Of a stretch of 46,983 nt of DNA, positions 1 through 8,895 are shown in pieces (the first letter of the stretch is position 1; the number at the start of each line of letters is the position of its first letter). The position numbers were made by a program, and so were the translations under genes. Source of the DNA: Bradyrhizobium jicamae. GTDB lineage: Bacteria; Pseudomonadota; Alphaproteobacteria; Rhizobiales; Xanthobacteraceae. The notes under the pieces are model-generated. The model saw only the letters and a list, made by a program, of their open reading frames with translations. It made no database searches and was not told the origin of the DNA. The DNA lies in the NCBI RefSeq assembly GCF_001440395.1, contig NZ_LLXZ01000231.1, forward strand, positions 1-46,983. Reading direction: 5' to 3'.

Positions 1-61
1 ATCAAATACTTGATTCACGGCCTCAAGGACTGCGACCGCTTGACTCAGTAGTGCTAGCTAC

Positions 62-178
62 AGACATGGACTGATTTTCGGCATCGGCTTCATCGCCGCG
101 CTCGCGGCGCTGTTGTTTTCTCTCTCGAAGACCAAGCAAGATGCGGCTATGGGAGCCGGCAAAGAAGCGCTTTCGTGA
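62..178 (+). pseudogene. 3' end of an unidentified membrane protein gene (fragment)
   Basis: An open frame ending at the TGA at 176-178 encodes a short hydrophobic segment (LIFGIGFIAALAALLFSLSK) followed by a polar tail, which looks like the last transmembrane helix and C-terminus of a transporter. No start codon or upstream reading frame exists within the window, so it is either a genuine fragment or chance. The family cannot be named. It lies next to an IS630 remnant, which is consistent with truncation. Confidence 0.2.
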
Positions 179-244
179 ACAAGCCGACCGAAAATCACAA
201 TGATGTGCAGAATGCAGGAGTCATGATCATGGTGAAACTGTTCG

Positions 245-705
245 GAAGTGTCTCCGTACGACGACGAGATGGACGTCGAGCTGGGCTGGCACGTTGGCCT
301 CGATGTGACGCAAAAAGGCGAGGAACTCCCGATGGCGATGGCGGGGTTTGCATTGGGCGATGACCACGCCGTCGAGCACATTGAGGGCGGCGAACAGCGT
401 GGTTGTGCCGTGGCGCTGGTAGTTGTGGGTGACGCCTTCAATGTAGCCGAACCCCGTGGGAAGCATGGGCTGGGTTGTTCGAGGGCCTGGATTTGGCTCT
501 TCTCGTCGACACAAAGCACCACGGCCTTGTCGGGTGGATTGAGATAAAGCCCGACCACGTCGCGCAGCTTCTCGACGAAGAAGGGATCAGTCGAAAGCCT
601 AAAGCTACGGGTGCGGTGAGGTTGCAGACCGAAGAGTTGAAACAGGCGATGAACGGTGCTCTTGGCAATCTCGGTCTCCTTAGCGAGGGCGCGCACGCTC
701 CAAGT
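245..705 (-). pseudogene. IS630-family transposase remnant
   Basis: Reading leftward, two frames together encode the middle of an IS630-type transposase. The first carries WSVRALAKET, IAKSTVHRLFQLFGLQPHR and VVLCVDEKSQIQALE, which includes the helix-turn-helix region and the first catalytic Asp context. A frameshift near 515 then leads into a second frame with GFGYIEGVTHNYQRHGTTTL and KPRHRHREFLAFLRHIEANV. The N-terminus and the C-terminal catalytic part are missing, so it cannot be active. It sits 57 bp beyond the 3' end of the HdeD-type gene and shows past IS insertion and deletion at this edge. Confidence 0.75.
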
Positions 706-761
706 TGTTGTTGTGTTTTCCCTGCGTGTCTTTCTCCTTCGAAACCAAGGGTGCCCGGCAA

Positions 762-1358
762 CTACGTCGACGATCGTGCCTTCACGATGGGACTGTGGCG
801 TAGGCCGAAGCTGATTCCGATCCAGCTCGCGCCCGCCACGATTAGATCGACGCCGAGAAACAGGCCCAGAATATAAACACTGTTTATCGGCCAACTTGCT
901 AAGATCAACGATCCAACCAGCAGAGTAACCACGCCGGATATCGCCAGCCAGAACCGGGGCGTTGCGCGCTTCATGCTGAACGCCAGGATCAGGCGCATGA
1001 TGCTGGCGGCGACCAGCGATACGCCGAGGGCCAGCGTAAGCAGCACAGCGGCGAGCGTAGGATTATCAAATGTCACAAGCCCCGCGACGATGTAGAGCGC
1101 ACCCAAAAGAGCGCATAGCAAGAACTTGCCCCAGGTCTTAACCTGGAAAGCATTAATCATTTCGGCAACGCCGGCGACGATCATCATCACGCCAACAAGC
1201 AGCACACTCGCCACCGTCGCGAGCGCAACGCTACCGAGCGCCACGAAGCCAGTGATCAGATAAACTACGCCGAGGGCGAAAACCGAGCCCCACTTCGGTA
1301 GCGAAGCGGTGCCCGGACCAGCTCGAAGCTGCCGCACGATATCAGACGAGCTTGTCAT
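762..1358 (-). CDS. HdeD-family acid-resistance-type membrane protein
   Basis: This 198-aa protein has about six hydrophobic helices in three similar pairs, the layout of the HdeD family. HdeD is an inner-membrane protein known from acid-stress loci; its molecular activity is not established. The start at 1358 (MTSSSDIV) is preferred over the in-frame start at 1376 because GGAGACCTCC lies directly before it. The length matches the family. It stands alone, with the IS630 remnant beyond its 3' end and no recognisable gene upstream. The family call is fairly secure, but a specific role here is not shown by the sequence. Confidence 0.75.
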   Translation of the reverse strand: MTSSSDIVRQLRAGPGTASLPKWGSVFALGVVYLITGFVALGSVALATVASVLLVGVMMIVAGVAEMINAFQVKTWGKFLLCALLGALYIVAGLVTFDNPTLAAVLLTLALGVSLVAASIMRLILAFSMKRATPRFWLAISGVVTLLVGSLILASWPINSVYILGLFLGVDLIVAGASWIGISFGLRHSPIVKARSST

Positions 1359-2348
1359 GGAGGTCTCCGGTGCCAAAGCTGCGCCGCAGCATGGCGCGCC
1401 TAGCCGTCGCTTTTTTGCGATCAGGGTTGGGCTTGCGGGTCGTTGCGAGCAGCCGACTCAGCGTGCCCATCTATATACTTGCCTGCTGGGTGCCATCCGC
1501 ATCTCCTCTCTTCGGGCTTGGACCGCATCCCAGGTCGTGGGAGGACCACATTACTAAGCCCCGCGACGCGGTGTCGTAGGCGAAGCAATTGGCGTGCCAC
1601 GCTTTGCGAGCCGCGCGTCGAGAGCGAAACCAGTTTCTTCGTGACGCGACCGTGAAATCGCGGCCTGTTCATGGCAGCTTGCCGCCAAACGTCTTAAGTC
1701 CGACACGCATGAACGCGACAGCATGAACATCTTGCGCGTGACGGCGATCGGCCTAACAGCATTCTCGAGGGGGTGGTATGCGTGCCCACACGACGGAGTT
1801 GATAAACACGAAGACCGAAAGCTGTCATCCATACGGCACACTAGCCTCCTCAGAGCCACTGGTTACAGTCCTCCCACGGCTGAGCACTCCAGAATCGAGA
1901 TGGGGAGTGATGACGCCCTCGATATCGTGAGGCTTCTGCCCGTGTTGCATAGTGCCTGTGGTGAACGAGCCCCCGTCGAGTGTGGGAAAGAGGAAACAGT
2001 TGTCGGGCGAGTGGCTGATTGCTCTCGGGAAATTATCGCGGTCCGCATTGGCCGATTTCAGATATGCGACATGGCAGCTAAAGCGCCATCCTGTCGCTCT
2101 CCAAGTGATTCCCTCTCCTTTGGCACGGCAAATGCAGGTCTCCTGCAACGCGCGCGGCCTGAGGAGAAATCATCCTATGATCACGCGAATGGACCGCTCA
2201 CGGAAGCTCAGGCCTACTCGGCGGCCGCAGCCACGTCCTGATGGACCGGTCGAAGCAGCGCAATTCGACGAACGGCGTTATCAACCATCGCAATGGTCTA
2301 CGGCGATGGGTTGAGCTCGGCGATTCTTGTTTGCAATGGAGAAGCATC
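1359..2348. other. about 1 kb with no recognisable gene
   Basis: Open frames exist on both strands (for example 1723-2241 forward and 1825-2148 reverse). None has a convincing start with a ribosome-binding site, a recognisable domain or consistent codon use. The stretch presumably contains the promoters of the HdeD-type gene (leftward) and of the first inclusion-body protein (rightward), but no promoter consensus is evident by eye. Confidence 0.4.
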
Positions 2349-2852
2349 ATGTCCAGAGTCACAGACGTTCTTGTTGCCTTTGATACGGAATCCATTCTTC
2401 AGAAGTACGCGAATCCGAGCAGAAGACCGGACAGCCCCACTCTCATTGATTTCCGCTATGTCTACATGATCACCAATCAGGACAACGTGATCAATGGACA
2501 AGCGGGCGGCGAGCTCGACCTGAAGGCCCAGGTCGGGGATTTGATTCGTTGGCGCGAGACCAGCCTCTCCCTTGGATTCGAGAAGTCAGTGATCTTCTAC
2601 CGCTTTATCGGAAACGTAGGGAACGAGCTGATTTCGACGCCGACCCCGCGGAAGGCGGAGGCCTCGTTCGCGCATCCCAATCCTAGCAATCCATCCGTGC
2701 CGACATGTCAGAAGATCGCCAATTACTATTGGTCCTCGGAAACTTTGGCTATCGGACGAGTCACCTACCATTTCAACTTCATGGTCGTCGATCGCAATTG
2801 CAGCGCGCTGGGATACTTCTCGTGGGATCCGTTCATCAGCATCCACAATTGA
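2349..2852 (+). CDS. AidA/PixA-type inclusion body family protein (copy 1)
   Basis: A 167-aa protein with the layout of the AidA/PixA inclusion-body family. It opens with a beta-strand (VTDVLVAFDTESIL), followed by residues setting out a stored argument (YVYMITNQDNVING), an aromatic central segment (YYWSSETLAIGRVTYHFNFM) and a conserved end (CSALGYFSWDPFISI). Family members are small beta-rich proteins. PixA forms crystalline inclusions in Xenorhabdus, and AidA is quorum-sensing controlled in Ralstonia and Burkholderia. The ATG at 2349 has GGAGAAG just upstream, which decides the start over an in-frame codon at 2241. A diverged paralogue follows 298 bp downstream on the same strand; that gap holds no recognised gene. 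Family assignment rests on these motifs, and the function is unknown. Confidence 0.7.
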   Translation: MSRVTDVLVAFDTESILQKYANPSRRPDSPTLIDFRYVYMITNQDNVINGQAGGELDLKAQVGDLIRWRETSLSLGFEKSVIFYRFIGNVGNELISTPTPRKAEASFAHPNPSNPSVPTCQKIANYYWSSETLAIGRVTYHFNFMVVDRNCSALGYFSWDPFISIHN

Positions 2853-3150
2853 TGCGGATGATCATCAAGGCACCGAAGGAACCGTGCGACGGCGCAACGG
2901 CCATGATCCCAACCACCGTCGACTCCGAGGGTAGCATGAAATGGTAGGTGCGGAGCTTGCGGTCCGGACGCGTGCCGACCTCACCCATCGTCCCTGGCGG
3001 ATCGGCCTTCTCGACCAGCTGTCGCTTTTTCGCGTCGCTCTCGAATGAGACCAATCCACCGTCAGCACCATCCAGTTCGGCCGGCCCTCAAGCACTTGGC
3101 AAGCTCCGCGGTTGCCGAGCATCCCACGGTCGGGAGGAAGGGAAACAGCA

Positions 3151-3699
3151 ATGGCCAGACCCTCAACGAAGAGACAGCGCTCCGAGCCTCACGTTGCCGT
3201 TCTCATCATTGTCGACGCAGAGACACTGCTGTCACGGTATCCGAATGTCAGTCTCTCGCCAGACGCGCCCGTACGCGTCGACAGTGAGCATCTCTACGTC
3301 CTGGCCGCGCGCGATGGCGGGCCGCTCGGGAGCAATGACGGCCATCTCGATCTGGCCGTTACGCCTGGCGTCCATCTGCGCATCCGTGGAAATGCCCTGG
3401 CCTTGAGAGGTGAGCATATCGTCGTGTTTTATGGGATCGCGCAGGAACACGCTGATGTCCTTTCCCCCTTTGAGCTTGTCCTGCGCCAAGCCTTGACCAT
3501 CGCGACGCCCAACTTCGAGAATTTGTTGCAGCCGGACAACCAAAGCATCGACGACCATTTCTGGCAGAGCCAAGTGCTGGCCGATGGCGTGGCGGCTTGC
3601 GATCTGAACTTCATGGTCTTGAGCAAGGCCTGCTCGGTGCTAGGTTACTTCCGATGGCGTCTCCACATCAACATCTCGGGTCTCAGGGAGGTGCCGTAG
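3151..3699 (+). CDS. AidA/PixA-type inclusion body family protein (copy 2)
   Basis: This 182-aa protein is a diverged paralogue of the upstream gene. Shared landmarks are the N-terminal strand with DAETLLSRYPNVSL, the LYVLAARDG segment in place of VYMITNQD, the IDDHFWQSQVLADGVAACDLNFMV region and the C-terminal CSVLGYFRWRLHINISG. The ATG at 3151 is preceded by GGAGGAAGGGAAACAGCA, a strong ribosome-binding region, so the in-frame start at 3112 is rejected. An extra basic N-terminal segment (about 20 residues) is absent from copy 1. The two probably form a small module. Whether they hetero-assemble cannot be read from the sequence. Confidence 0.65.
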   Translation: MARPSTKRQRSEPHVAVLIIVDAETLLSRYPNVSLSPDAPVRVDSEHLYVLAARDGGPLGSNDGHLDLAVTPGVHLRIRGNALALRGEHIVVFYGIAQEHADVLSPFELVLRQALTIATPNFENLLQPDNQSIDDHFWQSQVLADGVAACDLNFMVLSKACSVLGYFRWRLHINISGLREVP

Positions 3700-3781
3700 T
3701 CGGGCCGCTCCGGGCGCGGCCGTTCAATCCCGAACTCGGCTGGGAGTTCTGTGAGAACTCCTGGAATAGCCAATTCTCGGG

Positions 3782-4945
3782 ATGTCGCTCGGCCCGTTTG
3801 ATAGGGGTTCGTTCGGACACATTCGGTCAGAGCAAAAGCTTACGTTCGGACAAAGGCGCGCGCTGTTGCATGGCGTGCGCAATCGGTCCAAACATCGTCG
3901 GCGCGGCGGCCATCTTGATCTTTACTATCGCTGGGACCGTGGCCCGATTATCGAAGCGGCCTGCACCCTCGGAACGATCACGGCCTGGAATGCGACGCGC
4001 AAACGCAGTCCCTCCCCCGACGGCCTCGATGTCGAAAACCGCACCCGGGTAACGCTTCAATTCAGCCAACCGCTCATTCTCAGCGAAGCCTTGCGCGTTC
4101 GGCATCTGCTCATGGTTCTGATGGAGCTCCTGGCGCAAGGCCGGAAAAAGTTACCGATATTCGGCTGCGGCATACCGGCCTCACCGAAGGCACGCAACTC
4201 GACTTCTTCGCAATGAGCGAGGAGCGTAAAGAGGTCGAGGACCTCATGCCGAGCGACGCGTTGGTCAATGGCGGCCTCCACGAGGAAGAATTTACCCGCG
4301 TGCTCATTGCCTGGATGAACAGCACGGCAGAGCGTAGCGCGGCGCGACGACGGTTCATCGACAACTTCCGTCGCGCCCGCAGCTTCAACACCGATAGGTT
4401 CGTCGGCGCCGCCAATGCCTTCGATGTTTTGGCGGCGACGGACTTTGTCAACCAGGGCGCGTTGCCGCCGGAAGTCGGATCTTTGCTCGCCGGGCTCGAA
4501 AAGGAGATCAAGGAGAAGGCCGAGAGCAGCGCCGCCGTAAACGAGTATCGCGAACGCTTGCTGAACAATCTCGGTCTCATGCGCGGCCTTAACCTCCGGG
4601 GCAAGGTCTTGCAGCGCTGGTCATCGGTGCCCTCTTGCATCACAACGCGGCTCTGGGATGCCCGAGGCCATCGCGCACAGCGTGCGGGCGCGGAACTTCT
4701 TCGTTCACGGAACGCCAATCAACATGGCATCGGAGGATCTTTATAGCTTGGCGTCGTTCTTCACCGACACGCTCGAATTCGTCTTCGGAGTTTCGGAGTT
4801 GTGCTTCTGTGGATGGGATGCCGAGCGCTGGATCAAGGAGGGCTACCACGCCAGCCGGTACAAATGGTACATCGGCAACTTCCGCGACTATATGAAGCGC
4901 TTGGAAGCTGCCATCGCCAAGGGCAAGCCGCCCGCCAAATCCTGA
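3782..4945 (+). pseudogene. frameshifted HEPN/ApeA-like protein
   Basis: Three successive frames encode pieces of what looks like one protein. The first piece (about 3782-4216) has VTLQFSQPLILSEALRVRHL, resembling the N-terminal domain of ApeA-type proteins. The second (4213 to about 4615) is a helical region. A short third-frame piece (LVIGALLHHNAALG) bridges to the last frame (4658-4945) carrying RNFFVH, an R-x4-H motif typical of HEPN ribonuclease domains, followed by a helical tail. ApeA is an anti-phage HEPN nuclease. At least two frameshifts, near 4615 and 4656, break the gene, so it is probably dead. The HEPN call is moderately supported; the specific ApeA assignment is tentative. Confidence 0.5.
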
Positions 4946-6762
4946 CGTAGGCGGGCTTCTCGAAATCCGTATCGTATGACGGGTAATACGCCATTCGCGC
5001 TAAAATGGACGAAAACCGATTCGCGACGGCGCCGCCATGCCATTGGACCATTACGTTTCTCAAGTTCACCTGCGGAATTTCTACTCGCCGGTTCTTCAGA
5101 ACCGGATGCATGCTGTCCGGAAATCAGACCTCAAGGCGTTCACGCCGCGGTCGCGCTCCCTAGGGAACTGCGGGAAGCGCAACAGATCAATAGTTTAGCG
5201 ACAAGTTTGGGGAAGTCAGCCCCCATTGATCTTCAATGCGTTTCAGACGCGCGCCCCAAACCTGAGCGTGCGCGCCATGCCGATGCGCCAGGCCCGTTCG
5301 CCCAAGCCATTGACGACGCTGGAGATGATCCACCCGATAAAAGACGACGCCCCGCCGCGGGAACGGCAGGGCGCTATTCGTTCGTCTGGGATGCTGCAGC
5401 TTCGACAAGATACGCTACCGTACCGCTTCTGACAAGTGCGGTGCTGCGATGAGCGGGCCCAACATGAAATGGGGGCGCGCGGAAAAGCGTAAACCCACGC
5501 AGTTCGCCAACACCCGCTTTCCTCGAGATGAACTTGGAAAGGCCGCCAAGGCCGCTTGGATCGCATGGAAGGCGTCCCTGACGTCTCAACAAAAGCGCCA
5601 GCTCAACAGAGGAGCAGAATCGTCAGCGCCGCAGCGCTGACCGAACAATCACGCGTTCGGTCGGCCGTGGCGCCATGTTGTGGTGCTCGGTGGTCCCGCC
5701 TCAACACATCGTTCCGGTCAACCGTCGCCAGCGACGAGTTTGATCCTGACTTTCCCCGTCACCGGCCGCTCGGCCGCCGATAAACGACAGCACGGTGCCG
5801 GCGCCTTCCACCGGCAGGTTGTCGATCACTTGGATCGAATAGTCCCGCCCCGAGGCGAGCATATCGGGGCGACACGTTCGGCGGGATTTTTCTCCGGGAA
5901 TTCGGCACGCCTCATTCTGATGCCGGAAGGTGACTCCTCAACTCGGACTTTCCGACCGCGCCTAGGCTGCCATGCCGAAGCGACAATCACGCCGCCGGTT
6001 TAATCCGGCAGAACCCCGCGATCCCAGGCATTGGGAAGGGAGAATGGCTGGCCCCCGTAAAGGGCAGCGTGGCTATACCGAACGGGAAGTTGGTGTTCTC
6101 AAGTCTGGGCTCCGCTGCCCCGACGTGCGTCCCGTGGAGGGAGGGAGGACAGGCGGAAAGCGGAACTATGCCTAGTCCTGGTGATGATGCCTGAGCCCGG
6201 ACACCGTCCCTCCAGCCGATACTTTCTCGGCCACAGCGGTGCGCACCTCGAACCGTCCATGCGACCACTCCCCGCGCCACGATGAATCGACCAGAAACGG
6301 CCGGTTTGTCGCGGCGGAAGATCTGACGATACTACCTTTCCGCCCGAGACCTGGTTCAGCAGCATCGACTGAAACGGCTCTGGCGCGGGGCTAATGGCGC
6401 CAGAGCCGTCCCTTAAGACGCGCTCTTTCGAGCGCCGAACCATTATGCCGGGATAAAGCGGCAAATCCGTGTGCGAGGTCCGATTCCCTACCCTTACTTC
6501 TACTGGGACGACCTCCCGTCTCGCTGCCGGCTTAGGCCTAATCTGCTGGAGGGTGAGCCAGCGCTAAGCCTTCGCGCGAGGTGGCATCAATGCGAGAAAA
6601 GAGCCATTGCCAGCAGAGCAACAGAAAGCATGCTCAAAGCAACTGCTACAGCAATTACAATTCGGTCCTTCACCCCTTCCGAATAGTACAAAAGCTCAGA
6701 TTATGGACCCCCCAAACAAGGTGGTTAGAGCCCATCTGTTTTTAGCACCGTAGTATTACTGG
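4946..6762. other. 1.8 kb with no recognised gene
   Basis: Only short open frames are present. One at 5449-5640 forward (63 aa, basic, MSGPNMKWGRAEKRKPTQFA) has an ordinary composition but no recognisable family. The rest are overlapping frames on both strands without domains or ribosome-binding sites. A 13-bp perfect hairpin lies at 6374-6409. The stretch looks like decayed DNA. Confidence 0.4.
6374..6409. repeat. 13-bp perfect inverted repeat (hairpin)
   Basis: ACGGCTCTGGCGC (6374-6386) is followed by a 10-base loop and then its exact reverse complement GCGCCAGAGCCGT (6397-6409). There is no T-run on either side, so it is not a classical intrinsic terminator. No gene is adjacent. It may be an IS end, a dispersed palindromic element or a structured RNA relic. 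Confidence 0.6.
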
Positions 6763-6948
6763 TCACATCGCAAACAGCATGATGCCGATCACGCTGACCG
6801 CAAGAATCAGCGTGGCGAGGCCCACTACGTGTACCCAGTCGATCCCGGCCATCGGGCAACGGTCGGCCCGCTCAGACCGGTACCGTTGATCCAAATCAAC
6901 GGTCTGCTTGCCGTCGCGCTCTTTGAGCAGCCGGGCTAGATCACGCAA
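6763..6948 (-). CDS. possible small single-pass membrane protein
   Basis: A 61-residue frame with a charged N-terminal half (RDLARLLKERDGKQTVDLDQ) and one C-terminal hydrophobic helix (VHVVGLATLILAVSVIGIML). The only start is a TTG at 6948 without a visible ribosome-binding site, directly after an in-frame stop. The amphipathic composition argues for a real peptide, and the poor start argues against. No family recognised. Confidence 0.3.
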   Translation of the reverse strand: MRDLARLLKERDGKQTVDLDQRYRSERADRCPMAGIDWVHVVGLATLILAVSVIGIMLFAM

Positions 6949-6957
6949 TTGGATCGG

Positions 6958-7191
6958 TCACGAACCGGCAATTGCGACAAGAGCCGCCCGGACGATCACC
7001 GGGCGGCTCGCCGTACATCCACCGTAGGGCTTGTTGAGAAAGTATTCGCGGTTGCCCAGCGCCTTCTCGGCGTACTGGTCAATCGCGACGATGATCGCCT
7101 GGACGTGCTGATCCGGTGCCATGCGGCCGGTCAGACACCCGCCTGCGATCAGGTTGGCAATGGCAAACAGAAGGATGAGGCCGGGCTTCAC
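6958..7191 (-). CDS. small secreted or membrane-anchored hypothetical protein
   Basis: A 77-aa protein that opens with Lys and a hydrophobic stretch (MKPGLILLFAIANLIAGGC), which looks like a signal peptide. The AGGC end resembles a weak lipobox, although the -3 residue is not Leu. The mature part has an amphipathic segment (HVQAIIVAIDQYAEKAL). The GTG at 7191 has GGAG eight bases upstream, which supports this start. The gene ends 9 bp before the next small frame on the same strand. No family recognised; export is inferred from the N-terminus only. Confidence 0.45.
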   Translation of the reverse strand: MKPGLILLFAIANLIAGGCLTGRMAPDQHVQAIIVAIDQYAEKALGNREYFLNKPYGGCTASRPVIVRAALVAIAGS

Positions 7192-7362
7192 CGTTCAGCT
7201 CCGCGGCGGCTGGCCCGGCGCGCGACGCTTTCCGGACGGCACACGCCGGGCCTTGCCACCGCCGGTCACCCCCGGAATGGTCTCTTCACGCTTACGAATG
7301 GTACGTGATTTCCGTTTGATCCAGATCAACGCAGGGCCTCGAACGAGAGCAACGATCAACCT

Positions 7363-7701
7363 ATGGCGCGGACCGACTGGACGTTTGCATTGTCCATTGC
7401 CGCCACGCTGGGCCTAGCGGTCGGCGCGATTATCATCCTGTTTGCCGCGACCGGCGCCAACGCCACGCCGATCGCGCCATCCGTGGCGCCGACGTCAAGC
7501 GTGGAACAGGTCGGCTGGGTCTGCAACCCCTGGGGACGTTTCTGGTGGCAGCCGAATGACTATCGTCGGCATAGGTACTGTCGATATCGATTTGACGGCG
7601 ATGACTGGCCTCGCCGCCACGACTACGGTCCACGTTATTGGGGTCCCGGTTACAGTTGGGGCGACGGTCACGGCGGTTGGCGTCGCGGTTGGGAACGATG
7701 A
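7363..7701 (+). CDS. small secreted Trp/Arg/Gly-rich protein (CNPWGR-type)
   Basis: A 112-aa protein with an N-terminal signal-like helix (residues about 8-35, ALSIAATLGLAVGAIIIL), then VGWVCNPWGRFWWQPNDY and a tail rich in Arg, Trp, Tyr, Asp and Gly. Small exported proteins with a VCNPWGRCWW-type motif are frequent in Bradyrhizobium and relatives (GCG_CRPN-like). Here the second Cys of that motif is Phe. The function of the group is unknown. The start at 7363 has only a weak upstream purine stretch. It stands alone, rightward, and helps point to the host group. Confidence 0.55.
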   Translation: MARTDWTFALSIAATLGLAVGAIIILFAATGANATPIAPSVAPTSSVEQVGWVCNPWGRFWWQPNDYRRHRYCRYRFDGDDWPRRHDYGPRYWGPGYSWGDGHGGWRRGWER

Positions 7702-7773
7702 CAACGAGCAATGAGTCCCTGCGTGACCGGCGGTCCCCCCTCCCGCTACGCCGTCAAAGCCAGCCTAATGAAT

Positions 7774-7802
7774 GAAAAAGGCCCAGCGCTTAGGCCGGGC
7801 CC
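7774..7802 (-). terminator. rho-independent terminator for the leftward gene at 7841-8374
   Basis: Read leftward, GGCC and GGGCC-type arms (7780-7787 pairing with 7794-7801, one A/C mismatch) form a GC-rich stem with a 6-base loop, immediately followed by CTTTTTC on the leftward strand. It lies about 40 bp after the stop of the upstream hypothetical gene. Confidence 0.7.
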
Positions 7803-7840
7803 TATCTCAGTCGCAACCTCGATCGGTGCATTGATCGGCG

Positions 7841-8374
7841 CTAATCCCCGCGTTCGCGCTGCATGCGCCCCTCAGTTGCCCAAGCCTCAACGCGATCGAT
7901 CCAAAGGGAACCGCTTCCCGAGCAATACTCAACGAGCGATTGGACGGTCGGCTCCGTTGTCCGCCCCTTGCGCACAGCTCGCATCGCCGACCGGACGAGC
8001 CGCTCGATCTCGAGACGCTTAGGTACGAACCCTGCAACTTCATCAGGGACCAGCGAGTCTATATCGTCCAGCAAATCTAAGGTGAGTGCCAATTGCACGA
8101 GCGCACCGTCGAGGCTGCTCGCCTCAGAGAAGCTAATCATCCTCTCAACTGCGGTGCGCCACTCTCCGAACTGACGCGCAGCATTGCGGCTCGGGTCTTC
8201 CATAGACTTGTCGCGATATTCCAGCTCCGCGCCGTCGTCGGCATCAACTAGAACCAGAAGATGGCGCGACAGCCCGACAACTGGATCCGATGCAACTGCA
8301 GCCGTTGAGTAGCCTTGGGTATTTTGAGACGAGCGACGTTGCGGCGTGCTATTTGTTCGGATGGCCTTGGGCAT
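7841..8374 (-). CDS. hypothetical protein, 177 aa
   Basis: The ATG at 8374 is preceded by AAGGAGTGATCC, a near-ideal ribosome-binding site, and the gene ends just before a good intrinsic terminator, so it is a real transcription unit. The N-terminal 25 residues are polar and probably disordered. The rest is mostly helical and acidic (for example LALTLDLLDDIDSLVPDEVAGF and RLEIERLVRSAMRAVRKGR). There are no membrane segments and no catalytic motif that I recognise. It is divergent from the ribbon-helix-helix operon that starts at 8455, so the 80-bp gap with the repeated AATTTCTGTAAAC sequence may serve both. Confidence 0.7.
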   Translation of the reverse strand: MPKAIRTNSTPQRRSSQNTQGYSTAAVASDPVVGLSRHLLVLVDADDGAELEYRDKSMEDPSRNAARQFGEWRTAVERMISFSEASSLDGALVQLALTLDLLDDIDSLVPDEVAGFVPKRLEIERLVRSAMRAVRKGRTTEPTVQSLVEYCSGSGSLWIDRVEAWATEGRMQRERGD

Positions 8375-8433
8375 GGATCACTCCTTGGCTGGGGTTAGAG
8401 CCGGGGCGGAAGTTCGCGCTTCCCCTCGGCTTG

Positions 8434-8478
8434 CAATTTCTGTAAACTGAAATTATGAAGAAGTCAATTTCTGTAAAC
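8434..8478 (+). promoter_or_regulatory. direct repeat across the ribbon-helix-helix gene start (candidate operator)
   Basis: CAATTTCTGTAAAC occurs at 8434-8447 and again at 8465-8478, 31 bp apart (about three helical turns), flanking the ATG at 8455. The first copy extends into TTTCTGTAAACTGAAA, an imperfect palindrome. Ribbon-helix-helix repressors commonly bind repeated sites at their own promoter, so autoregulation is a reasonable inference. Confidence 0.45.
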
Positions 8479-8655
8479 AAAAATCCGGTGGGCCGACCCA
8501 AGAAGAAGGGCGGCTCCTATCCGGTCAGCGCCGTGCGGCTTCCCCCTGCTACAGCGGAGGCCGTGGACAAATGGGCTCGTCAGCAGGAAGACGCCCCGGT
8601 CCGCTCCGAAGCCATCCGCCGGCTGGTAGAACTGGGATTGAAGGTAAAAAAGTGA
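8455..8655 (+). CDS. ribbon-helix-helix DNA-binding protein
   Basis: A 66-aa protein with a basic N-terminal arm (NPVGRPKKKGG), a short strand (YPVSAVRLP) and two helices (TAEAVDKWARQQ and SEAIRRLVELGLK). This is the CopG/Arc-type ribbon-helix-helix fold that binds DNA as a dimer through the paired strand. The GRPKKK stretch is an AT-hook-like basic motif. It overlaps the next gene by GTGA, so the two are translationally coupled. The repeated sequence at its start suggests self-regulation. It could be an antitoxin, but its partner does not resemble a known toxin. Confidence 0.75.
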   Translation: MKKSISVNKNPVGRPKKKGGSYPVSAVRLPPATAEAVDKWARQQEDAPVRSEAIRRLVELGLKVKK

Positions 8656-8834
8656 ACGATCGGGACGACTTTGAGGAGGCAGACGCGGCAGCCGACGCGT
8701 CACTCAAGTACGCCCGCAGCCTACCTCCGGGCGCGGCTCGCTCTGAAGCTTTTAAAGAAGCTAGTAAACTGCGGAACGCTGCCGACCGATTAAAGCCCCC
8801 CAGTTTCGCGCCACGCGGTCGCCGACCCAAATAA
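8652..8834 (+). CDS. small hypothetical protein coupled to the RHH gene
   Basis: A 60-aa, mostly helical protein beginning at the GTG (8652-8654) that overlaps the stop of the ribbon-helix-helix gene. It has an acidic N-terminal half (DDFEEADAAADASLKYAR) and a basic tail ending GRRPK, similar in style to the AT-hook-like arm of its neighbour. No family recognised. The GTGA overlap is the main support for this start. Confidence 0.55.
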   Translation: MNDRDDFEEADAAADASLKYARSLPPGAARSEAFKEASKLRNAADRLKPPSFAPRGRRPK

Positions 8835-8895
8835 GACAGGACGTGATAAGGCCATTGCTCTCAAACTATCCGCCGGCTGTTGATGAAGGTGAGAT

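Noticed and set aside
1723..2241. A 172-codon forward ORF upstream of the first inclusion-body gene
   Set aside because: No ribosome-binding site, low-complexity mix of residues, competing reverse frames of similar length and no recognisable domain.
2836..3122. A reverse-strand gene between the two inclusion-body genes
   Set aside because: Short frames with fairly natural composition occur, but they switch frames, have no start signal and match no family that I recognise.
8455..8834. A toxin-antitoxin pair
   Set aside because: The first protein could be an antitoxin, but the second is a small disordered or helical protein with no RelE, MazF, PIN or similar features.
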